Below are positions 1 to 7,339 of a stretch of DNA of 32,560 nt, piece by piece. The notes below the pieces were generated by a model that was given only the letters and a program-made list of their open reading frames with translations, had not been told where the DNA came from and did no database searches. The translations under genes and the position numbers were made by a program. This stretch comes from Polychytrium aggregatum (lineage: Eukaryota > Chytridiomycota > Chytridiomycetes > Polychytriales). The stretch spans positions 1-32,560 of the forward strand of contig NW_026516485.1 in assembly GCF_025602895.1 (NCBI RefSeq). The letters run 5' to 3'. Numbering within the stretch: position 1 is the stretch's first letter; the number at the start of each line of letters is the position of its first letter.

Positions 1-2315
1 GCCTCCTGATCGCCAACAGCTCTTTCTCGTATATGCTGTAGTTACGTTCAGCATTCGAGAGTGTCCGCGAATGGAACGAGCAAGGATGAAGGCGATCATC
101 AGCACCCCGCTGGGAGAGCACGCATCCAAGCGCAAAGTCCGACGCATCTGACTCTACGACGAACGGCTTGGATGGGTCCGGATGCACCAGAACGGGCTCC
201 GAAACGAAGGCATCCTTCAAGGATCTGAATGCTTTATCGGCTTCGCGGGACCACTGGAAGCCATGCGTCTTCCGGAAGAGCCGAGTCATGGGCCCCGCGA
301 TCTTTGCGTATCCATCGATGAAGCGTCGATAGAAGTTCGCAAACCCGACAAAGGATCGAAGATCCGAGATGTTGCGCGGTATGGGCCAATCCAAGATCGC
401 AGAGAGCTTGGATCGCTCCATACCGATGCCCTCGGGCGAGACCATGAAACCAAGGAACGAGACCGAGGTTTTGGAGAACTCGCACTTCTCCAGCTTGCAA
501 TACAGCTTTGCAGCTCGGAGCTTCGAGAGGACCTGCTTGACGTGCTCTACATGCTGCGACGGTCAGCACTGTAGATCAAGATATCGTCAAGATACGCAAT
601 TGCGAACTGGTCCAACTCGGTGCGCAGGACGTCGTTGATGAAGTGCTGGAACGTCGCTGGCGCATTGGTGAGCCCAAAGGGCATCACCAAGTACTCGAAG
701 TGCCCATATTCGAGTACGGAAAGCTGTCTTCCACTCGTCCCCGGAGCGGATGCGCAGCAGATTGTAGGCTCCACGAAGGTCCAGCTTAGTGAACACCTTC
801 GCGCCTCGAAGTCGGTCCAGCAGCTCGCCGATCAGCGGTAAAGGGTAACGGTTCTTACCGTGATACCGTTCAGTGCGCGGTAGTCAACGCAAAGACGAAG
901 TGAGCCGTCCTTCTCTTGACGAAGAGGATTGGTGAGCCTGCTGGGGACGACGAAGGACGAACGAATCCCTTGGCAAGATTCTCGTCGAGATAGTCACGCA
1001 GAGCGTGAAGTCGGGCTCGGACAGTGAGTACAGAGGCCCGAACTTTGGCGACTTGCCCGGCTCCAAGTCAATGGGGCAGTCATAAGGGCGATGCGGAGGC
1101 AAGGAGTCAGCTTCCTGTTTAGAGAAAACAGACAGGAAGTCCTTGTACTCCGCAGGCACTTCGACAGTCGCAGTGCTCGGCTCGTCAGTGGGCAGGACAT
1201 GGACCTGAAAGATGGTCAGGGGTTGCGTTCCATGCCTGCATGCATCCAAAGACTCGCGCATCGAGCGGTAATCAATGCTGCAGACGCGGAGAGGAGCGTC
1301 CGAGCTGAGAGGAGGGGCGTGGACAAGGTCAGAATAATGTTCGACGGTTACTTTATTCTGAACAATGTCCGAAGAAACAAACAACAGGAGGAGGTACATC
1401 AAGGAGGGAAAGAGAACTGACAACAGAAGAAGGGGTTTGGGAAGAGCGAAGGGGTTCGGGAGGAACAAGACAAGAAGGGGAAGACGAAGGTGGGAGCGTA
1501 GGAGAGGAGCTTAGATCAATCAAAGGAGTGGAATCATCAAGAAGGGGAGTGACATTGGAGGAAGTGGAGCAAGACGAAAGAGAAGTAGTGCATGGAGAGG
1601 GGTCGGAATCAACAGAAGGAGGGAGACAAAGAAGACCGCGAGACCAGACAATCTTGGGCTCGGCGGTGCGCAACCAAGGAAAGCCAAGGATAAGTGGTTG
1701 ATGTGGAGACCTGATCACATCGAACCGAAGGCGTTGCGAGACGTCCCCGAGAATCACCTCGAGTGGAGCAGTCTCGCGGAGGATGGGGCCAGACGACAGC
1801 GGCTTACCATCCACGCCTTCCACTGCCAAGGGCGAAGCCTTGGAGCAGGTGGGGACAGAGTGTCGAGCAACAAAGTCCTCGTCGATAAAGTTGCCAGAGG
1901 CACCAGAATCGACAAGTCCTTCGCACGACAGAGAATCACCAGAAGGAAGACGAACAGCGACGGGAACAACCAACGAGCAACGACGAACAGACGAAACACA
2001 AGACTTTGGTTCGGTACCAGCTTCGGCACCAGGGTTGCGGCTAGCACAGACAGTTAACTTTGCCGAGGGTTGGCAGGACAGCTCAGGTATTTGCACCTGT
2101 GGATGAGGTGCAGTTCCCAGTGACACCAGAGGTGCCACGGGTACTATGCCAGAGCTGAGAGTGTCCGCCGGTCCAGAGGCAAGGCGAAGCTGTCCGCACA
2201 TCACTGCTTCCCCAGTACTTACCAAAGGCACCTTACCAATGTCTTCACTTTCGGAAGGCGGTGGGCACGGCTCCGGTTCAAGGCCTTCACTTAGAACCGG
2301 GCCTGGTCGTTTCCC
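1..2315 (-). pseudogene. pol: C1 pol (protease, RT, start of RNase H), frame-disrupted and partial
   Basis: This is the Pol polyprotein of C1. Protease (motif VDSGAS), a Ser/Pro-rich linker, reverse transcriptase (YLDDIL near 580-597) and the beginning of RNase H (SDASDFALGC near 121-157) are all recognisable, but split over several frames. Compared with the open frame in C2 there are single-base losses near 7, 560, 856, 914 and 1012 and single-base gains near 709 and 1375. I saw no substitutions in the stretches I compared. Real decay normally mixes substitutions with indels, so uncorrected sequencing error is a serious alternative to a true pseudogene. Pol has no ATG of its own at its 5' end and is expected to be made by -1 frameshifting from gag at 2309-2315. 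Confidence 0.85.
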
Positions 2316-3268
2316 GAACTGAAGTCTTGCACTTCTCCATCTTCGTAAACGATGGTGCGGATGATCCTCGGGCCGGGAGGTCCAGGGGGCGGTCCGGTAG
2401 CTCTGGTAGATCCAAACTTGACGGGGCAGTTTCGTACCAAGTGGCCCTTCTTGCCACAGTACAGGCAGAGTCCAAAGCGGCGGCGGCGTTGTTTCTCCTC
2501 GGCGGTCAGGGGTCCAGAGACGGCAGAGTCCACTTGCATGGGCTCGGAAACAATGTAGGAGGGGTGCGGCGGAGCGAGGACGGGCGCGGGAGCGATGGCG
2601 GGAACGGCAGCGGAGGCGGAACCAAAGGCGAACTGGGAAGACCGGTAGCGGGCAGGCGTGCTTCGGCGCTCTTGACGGCGCTCGCGGATTCGTGCATCGA
2701 GCTCGTTACAAAGCTCGATGTACTCCTCCAGATCTCGTGGCAGAGGGCGAACTCGCGAAAGTTCGTCTCTGACATCATCCGACAAGCCAAGTCGGAAGAA
2801 CGAGATCTTTGCACCGTCGTTCCAAGTCGTATCGGCGGCAATACGAAGGAACTCGGATGCATAGACTGCGCACGGGCGGTTGCCCTGAGACAGTGTGGTG
2901 ATCACTGACTCGGCAGTCCTGGCCCGATCAGGGTCGTCAAACACTTTGGAAAAGCGTTCTAGGAAATCGCCAAAAGAGTTGAGTCGGGGATCACCCATCT
3001 CAAGCATCGGAGTCGCCCACTGGAGAGCCGGTCCAGTGAGCAGACTAATGACGAATCCGACCTTAATCGGGTCAGCAGGGAACCGGTGGGGCTGCATTCG
3101 TATATACAGTTTGCACTGATTTACGAATGCCCGGAACCCTTGCCGGTTACCGTCGTAACGGTCCGGCATCTGCACGCTGTACCCAGCGGCAGGAGCATCG
3201 CGAGCTGTCCGGAGCTCGGCGAGCTCGGCCTCCAAGGCACGGAGGCGGTCCACGAGGGCAGGATCCAT
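2291..3268 (-). CDS. gag: C1 Gag (capsid and nucleocapsid)
   Basis: This is the structural Gag protein of family C, 325 residues, identical to the C2 copy. The start ATG (MDPALVDRLR) is preferred over the longer open frame running up to 3469, because that extension reads through the leader, the poly-A tract and the primer-binding site into the LTR. An N-terminal heptad-like stretch (residues about 3-25, RLRALEAELAELR) suggests a coiled coil. A Ty3-type capsid core follows (about 35-190), then a charged hinge and one zinc knuckle CLYCGKKGHLVRNC (C-X2-C-X4-H-X4-C, about residue 280). It should form the cytoplasmic virus-like particle that packages the element RNA. It is intact, unlike the pol next to it. 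Confidence 0.9.
   Translation of the reverse strand: MDPALVDRLRALEAELAELRTARDAPAAGYSVQMPDRYDGNRQGFRAFVNQCKLYIRMQPHRFPADPIKVGFVISLLTGPALQWATPMLEMGDPRLNSFGDFLERFSKVFDDPDRARTAESVITTLSQGNRPCAVYASEFLRIAADTTWNDGAKISFFRLGLSDDVRDELSRVRPLPRDLEEYIELCNELDARIRERRQERRSTPARYRSSQFAFGSASAAVPAIAPAPVLAPPHPSYIVSEPMQVDSAVSGPLTAEEKQRRRRFGLCLYCGKKGHLVRNCPVKFGSTRATGPPPGPPGPRIIRTIVYEDGEVQDFSSGNDQARF
2309..2315 (-). promoter_or_regulatory. C1 gag-pol -1 frameshift site GGGAAAC
   Basis: In the gag frame the codons read TCG GGA AAC, giving the heptamer G GGA AAC (X XXY YYZ) 16 nt before the gag stop. The pol frame is exactly -1. This is a canonical slippery sequence for programmed -1 frameshifting. Confidence 0.7.
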
Positions 3269-3434
3269 GGCGGGACTGGGACTGGGACTGGGAAAAAAAA
3301 AAAAAAAGCGAGGAGGTTCAAGAACAGGAGAGCGAAGAGGGCTCAGACACAAGTGTGCTTGAGGTTCGGACAGGACTAGGAAAGGGGCGGGGCTAGGAGC
3401 GGAAGATACCAAGCAGGTGGTATCAGTAGAAGAG

Positions 3435-3446
3435 AGTTCGAACAAA
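3435..3446 (-). other. C1 self-priming primer-binding site
   Basis: On the minus strand the 12 nt TTTGTTCGAACT lies one base inside the 5' LTR. It is the exact complement of AGTTCGAACAAA in the LTR (3535-3546). There is no TGG-type tRNA primer site at this position, so priming from the element's own RNA end, as in Tf1, is the best explanation. Confidence 0.65.
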
Positions 3447-3447
3447 G

Positions 3448-3866
3448 TGTAAGGAGTGAACAAGCGCAAGGACGAAGACCAAGTGCTTGGTATGAGCTTT
3501 ATTAGCTTTTAGCCCCGAACACCAAAGAACAAGTTTTGTTCGAACTGGTGTTCAACATAGGCTCAGACATGCAGGGCTATTTATAGACCGGGAGAAGGTC
3601 GAGGGGCAAAAGTGGGCGAGAAGGGTGGAGCATCACAGAGAAGCGAGAAGGGGGTGCGAGAGTGGCTGGTGTGCAAGCGAGAGAGGCTTGGCACAGCCCG
3701 GGGACATGTGCCGAGCGGTGGGGGAGGCAGGAAACCAGTAGACGCGGGTGGCAACGGCGCGTGCTCATGCATGGGGGCAAACAAACACGTGGGGACTCAT
3801 GATTGGTGCGGAGGGCGAGAGCATGCGGGACAATCTCATTGGTCCGTTGTGATGCTGGTCATCACA
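3448..3866 (-). repeat. Family C LTR (5' LTR of C1)
   Basis: This 419-bp LTR begins TGT and ends ACA. It is one of three copies in the window (also 14597-15015 and 20568-20986) that look identical. It holds a TATA-like box on the minus strand at 3574-3585 and an AATAAA polyadenylation-like signal near 3498-3505. Confidence 0.95.
3535..3585 (-). promoter_or_regulatory. C LTR core promoter and predicted self-primer
   Basis: TATAAATAGCCC reads on the minus strand from 3585 to 3574. The self-primer AGTTCGAACAAA begins at 3546, the 40th base counted from the first T of the TATA box, within an initiator-like context CCAGTTC. If transcription starts there, the RNA 5' end is exactly the sequence complementary to the primer-binding site. 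Confidence 0.55.
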
Positions 3867-5649
3867 TCCATCCACCAATCGATGCGCTTGACTCGGACCA
3901 GTCGGTGAAGAGGTGAATGTCTTTGTCCGGGTTGACCATGTGCAGCGACTGAGGCGAGAGCAACTTGAGCTGCTCGAAGGCGGCGATGGCGTTGTCGTCC
4001 CAGACGACGGACTTGGTCGAGTTGGCAGAGCGGGTGGTGATCAGCGTCGAGAGCGGACCGGCGAGGGCAGCGTAGCCAGGGACAAAGCTCATGATGGTGT
4101 TGGTCAAGCCGAGGAAGCTGCGGAGTTCGTGTTCGGTTGTTGGTCGCGGGTAGTTCTTGATGGCGTCGATGCGCGAGGGATGCACTTGGATGCGTCCTTC
4201 GCCGATGATGAAGCCGAGATAGGTGACGGTCGAGTTGAAGAACGAACACTTCTCGGGTCGGATCTTGAAGCCGTGTTGGTGGATCTTGTCGAGGACCAGT
4301 TCGATGTGGCGGATGTGCTGGTCCTCGTCCTCGGATGCGATCAGGATGTCGTCGATGTAGACAAAGACAAAGTCGTCGATGAACTCGCGGAAGATGTCGT
4401 TCATCGCGGCTTGGAAAACCGAGGGACTGTTGGCGAGGCCGAAGGGCATCACAAGCCACTCAAAGTGGCCGTACTTGGTCCTGAAGGCCGTCTTGGGGGT
4501 GTCGGCGTCGGCGATGCGGATCTGGTGGAATCCGCGTTGCAAGTCGAGCTTGGAGAAGACACGGCACTTGGACAGGCGGTCGATGATCTCGCGCATGTTG
4601 GGCAGCGCGGTGCGGTCCTTGACGGTGATCTTGTTGAGGGCGCGGAAGTCAAAGACGAGTCGGAACTTGTCGCCCTGCTTGACCCAGAAGATCGGTGCGC
4701 CGAAGGGCGAGACGGACTTGCGGATGTGGCCGATTCGGAGCAATCGGTCGAGTTCGTCTTTGAGTCGAGCGAGTTCTTCGGCCGACATTTGGTAGAGCGA
4801 CGACCAAGTTGGCTTGGCAGAGTCGTCGAGTCGGATGTTCATGTCGATGCCGGGTCGGTGAGGCGGGAGTTCCTTGAGTTCGTTGAAGGCATCGCGGTAC
4901 TTTGCGATGATGGATCGGTGTTCGGGGGTCAGTGGTTCGAGGACACGGGCGAGTTGGGCAACGGGGTCGTAGGGTTCAACAGCAACTGTATTCAAGTCAC
5001 TGCTCAGAGTACAAACATACACGGCGCCGGGAGTCGAGGCGAGTGCGTTGATCTGCTGGGTCGACATGTGGTACTGGGATCGGAGTTCGAGGGTCGTGAG
5101 TGGCATTCCGGAGTCGGGTCGCGATGCCGTCCAAGTGTGGTGCTTCCCGTCGATCGAGAACTTGATTCGGTTGGAGGGCCAGTCGATCTCGGGGTTGGTC
5201 TGGTCGAGCCAGTTCTTGCCGAGGATAACGTCCCAGGTGAGTGGCGCGGTGAAGAGGTTGATGCGGGCGTGGTAGTCGTGGATGGTGAGGTCGACGGGAT
5301 CGGTGACGGAGGACGGGAAGGACTTGCCGTTGGGCATCGTGACGGCGTTGGCGGTGGTCTTGGTTCGAAGGTCGAGGGTCGAGGCGAGGGTCTCGGAGAT
5401 GTGCGAGTTGGTCGCACCAGGGTCGATGAGGACGGTGATCGGGGAGCCGTTGAGGGTGGCGTCGATCACAAGCAGTCCCTTGCCGTGGTTGGCGGCAATG
5501 CGGTGGGGTTCGTCGATGAAAGAGTTGATCAGGTGAGGTCCGGTGGCGAAAGTCGATAGTTCAGCGTCGGGGGTCGGAGTCGGATGGCGGCAACTCGCCG
5601 GGTCCTTCAGAGGTCGTAGGATCCAGGGGTTGCCGCCTCGTCGTTTCCC
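3867..5649 (-). CDS. pol: A Pol, 5' part: protease and reverse transcriptase, truncated at the C insertion
   Basis: This is the N-terminal part of the A polyprotein, expressed in the -1 frame from the end of gag. A protease domain is visible with the active-site motif LIDPGATNSHIS (5416-5424 encodes DPG), where most family members have DSG or DTG. Reverse transcriptase follows with KLDLQRGFHQIRI, AFRTKYGHFEWLVMPFGLAN and the catalytic YIDDIL (4342-4359). The frame continues into the start of RNase H (FTDWSESSASIGGW) and stops being element A at 3867, where the C LTR begins. There are no internal stops. The missing C-terminal part is encoded at 12637-14596, physically upstream in reading direction, so no full-length Pol can be made from this arrangement. 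Confidence 0.9.
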
Positions 5650-6665
5650 TGATCTTCGTAGAAGGTGGCCTGGTCGGCGGTCTCGACGATGGCGTTGATG
5701 CGGGGCTGGTTCAAGGGACACTGCGAGGCGATGTGGCCGAACTTGCGGCAGCGGAAGCAGCCTCCGTTGCGGCGGAGATACTCCTTCTCGCGGTCGGTGA
5801 GCTTCTTGATCGGGCGCATGTCGACGTTGTCGAGGTCCATGGCGTTGGGGTCACGTGCGGGAGGCTGGGTTGGCTGGAAGGCGGGACGAGGAGGACGGAC
5901 CATGGGGCGGAACTGCGGCTGGCCAGGCGGAGCGCGGAAGAGAGGAGGACGCTGGAACGGGAGCTCGCGGAAGGGTTGGTCGCGGAACGGAGCGCGAGAG
6001 GGCTGCTGCATAAGGGGTTGCGATTGACCCATAATGGACTCGTATCGCTCGGCGAGGGCCATGGCATCTTCGAGGGTGGCTGTGTTGGAGTCAAGTTTCC
6101 ATTCGACTTCGATGCGCACCCTGTGCTTGAGCTTGGTGAGGTAGCGCTGCAGGTTCTGGCGGTTGTTGCTGAAGTGGGGCAGCTCGAGGAGGAGATCGCG
6201 GAAGCGAGAGTTGAACTGCTCGACGGAGCCGGTGTGGCGCAGTGCTTCGAACTCATCCTCGGTGGTGCGCAGCGAGGTGGACGGAAGGAAGGTGTCGCGG
6301 ACGAGGGACAGGACGGCGGCCGGGGTCAGGTTGTCGAGTTGCTTGCCCTGGGACCAGAGGCGCCACCAGGTCTTGGCCTTGCCCTTGAGGTTCATGGCGA
6401 CGGTGGCGACAGCGGTGGCGTCATCGAGACTGTGGAAGGCAATGTACTCGGTCATTGAGAAGACAAACTCGTCAACGACAGCAGCCTTACGCTCGCCAGT
6501 GAAGGCGTCGGGGAGCGGGATCTTGGGACGCTTGAAACCGGGAGGGACCGTGGGGAGATTCGGCTGGGCGGTCAGGGCGGAGAGGACCAAGGCGCGGTCC
6601 TCGAGCGAGAGTTGCTCAAGGGCCTGGAGACAGGCATTGACGGCGGGATCGTCCGATGCTACCAT
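5607..6665 (-). CDS. gag: A Gag (capsid and nucleocapsid)
   Basis: This is the Gag protein of family A, 352 residues with no internal stop. A Ty3-type capsid region covers residues about 45-190 (PLPDAFTGERKAAVVDEF, KGKAKTWWRLW), followed by a Pro/Arg-rich stretch (RAPFRDQPFRELPFQRPP) and a zinc knuckle CFRCRKFGHIASQC (C-X2-C-X4-H-X4-C, about residue 307). The ATG at 6663-6665 is the only plausible start, since the next in-frame Met is inside the capsid domain. It uses the last base of the LTR and the first two bases of the primer-binding site. The 3' end overlaps pol, which lies in the -1 frame. Confidence 0.9.
   Translation of the reverse strand: MVASDDPAVNACLQALEQLSLEDRALVLSALTAQPNLPTVPPGFKRPKIPLPDAFTGERKAAVVDEFVFSMTEYIAFHSLDDATAVATVAMNLKGKAKTWWRLWSQGKQLDNLTPAAVLSLVRDTFLPSTSLRTTEDEFEALRHTGSVEQFNSRFRDLLLELPHFSNNRQNLQRYLTKLKHRVRIEVEWKLDSNTATLEDAMALAERYESIMGQSQPLMQQPSRAPFRDQPFRELPFQRPPLFRAPPGQPQFRPMVRPPRPAFQPTQPPARDPNAMDLDNVDMRPIKKLTDREKEYLRRNGGCFRCRKFGHIASQCPLNQPRINAIVETADQATFYEDQGNDEAATPGSYDL
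5643..5649 (-). promoter_or_regulatory. A gag-pol -1 frameshift site GGGAAAC
   Basis: The gag codons CAG GGA AAC contain the slippery heptamer G GGA AAC about 35 nt before the gag stop. The pol frame downstream is -1 relative to gag. Confidence 0.7.
6652..6664 (-). other. A primer-binding site (tRNA type)
   Basis: TGGTAGCATCGGA immediately follows the LTR end on the minus strand. The same 13 nt form the primer site of family B. It starts with TGG, matching a tRNA CCA tail, and its TGGTAGC start fits a tRNA ending GCTACCA, as eukaryotic initiator tRNA-Met does. The tRNA identity is inferred. Confidence 0.7.
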
Positions 6666-6800
6666 GTCAGATCACGGGATCAAGAGGAAGTCAAAAGAAG
6701 AAGATAGAGAAGGGTTTTATTGATCTTAGCGAGGCTAGGATCTAGAGTCAAGTGTGTCTGGGGTCGAAGGTGATGACCAGAAACATGAGCGGGAGAAGGC

Positions 6801-6811
6801 GGGCTATTTAT
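6801..6811 (-). promoter_or_regulatory. A LTR TATA-like box
   Basis: ATAAATAGCCC reads on the minus strand. The same 11 bases occur in the LTRs of families C and E. Confidence 0.5.
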
Positions 6812-6920
6812 CTGTCTGGCGGTCCCGGAGGCGAAGCCTGCCGCAGCGGGGGCGAAGCAGCGGAGGCGGCGGGACAGCAGCCAGGCAGCAGCGGCTAACC
6901 GGAGAAACATGTGAAAGTCC

Positions 6921-6990
6921 GACAAATGCTTGGTGGCTGACAAATGCGGGTGACACAGCGTTTGACTAATGCATGGTCGATGACAAATGC
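6921..6990 (-). repeat. Four short iterated motifs in the A LTR
   Basis: GACAAATGC occurs at 6921-6929, 6939-6947 and 6982-6990, with the variant GACTAATGC at 6964-6972. They lie upstream of the TATA-like box in reading direction, as expected of repeated activator or repressor sites in U3. The factor is unknown. Confidence 0.5.
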
Positions 6991-7016
6991 AGGGAACACA
7001 GAGCGGCGTGTGCAAC

Positions 7017-7021
7017 ATGAG
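7017..7021. repeat. Target-site duplication ATGAG, left of B1
   Basis: ATGAG at 7017-7021 matches ATGAG at 12489-12493 on the other side of B1. This is a 5-bp duplication typical of Ty3/gypsy integration and shows that B1 entered the A LTR as a whole element. Confidence 0.9.
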
Positions 7022-7330
7022 TGTAACGTCCACTACTGGGACGTTGGGGCAAGACGGGGAGGGAGGGGGTACAAGACAAGACAGGACGGGGCAGAACAGG
7101 GCGGTGCTAGGCTACTCTAGCGGACGGGTGAGCTCGGGGAGCACTTACGTTTATTCACGATAAAACCGAACTCCAGACAAACGGGGGGAACGGGGGCAAC
7201 CCGCAGGTATACCCTGCGGTGGCCTGCCTGCGGTGCGTGAAAACGCAAAGCGCAGCACAGGTCACGACCCACTGCGCCGCGCAGTACGCGCAGTACGCGC
7301 AGCACAGCGTCGGAGATACCATCTCCTACA
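7022..7330 (-). repeat. Family B LTR (3' LTR of B1)
   Basis: This 309-bp LTR runs from TGTAACGTCC to CTCCTACA. Four apparently identical copies occur in the window: here, 12180-12488, 16316-16624 and 23076-23384. Both ends can fold into hairpins: AACGTCC/GGACGTT with a 7-nt loop at the left end and GGAGAT/ATCTCC with a 3-nt loop at the right end. Confidence 0.95.
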
Positions 7331-7339
7331 CTCCCACAC

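Larger units (their letters stand above)
1..3866 (-). mobile_element. Ty3/gypsy chromovirus family C, copy 1 (C1), 5' part
   Basis: This is the 5' part of a C-family LTR retrotransposon, cut by the left window edge. From right to left it has the 5' LTR (3448-3866), a leader, gag, and pol down to the RNase H region. It matches C2 (17119-20986) base for base where I compared them, apart from eight single-base insertions or deletions. Its right LTR end abuts element A with the bases TCCAT at 3867-3871. The 3' half (integrase, chromodomain, 3' LTR) should lie just left of the window. Confidence 0.93.
6665..7021 (-). repeat. Family A LTR, left segment (interrupted by B1)
   Basis: The LTR starts TGTCAGATC directly next to the primer site and ends at 12602 with GTGACA, so the ends form a TGTCA/TGACA inverted repeat. 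Without B1 and one ATGAG copy it is 466 bp. This segment includes R/U5 and most of the regulatory part. Confidence 0.85.

Noticed and set aside
3269..3469. N-terminal extension of C1 Gag to 3469
   Set aside because: It runs through the A-tract, primer site and LTR boundary. In C2 the one-base shorter A-tract breaks it, while the ATG at 3266-3268 is shared.
3913..5559. Long plus-strand open frame of 548 codons
   Set aside because: It is the exact antisense of A gag/pol. Strong G/C bias at third positions leaves antisense frames free of stops, and the translation is low-complexity with no domain.
7255..7320. Short tandem CGCGCAGTA units in the B LTR as a possible CRISPR-like or origin repeat
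   Set aside because: There are only two to three adjacent copies of about 9 bp inside an LTR, with no spacers, so it is a simple U3 repeat.
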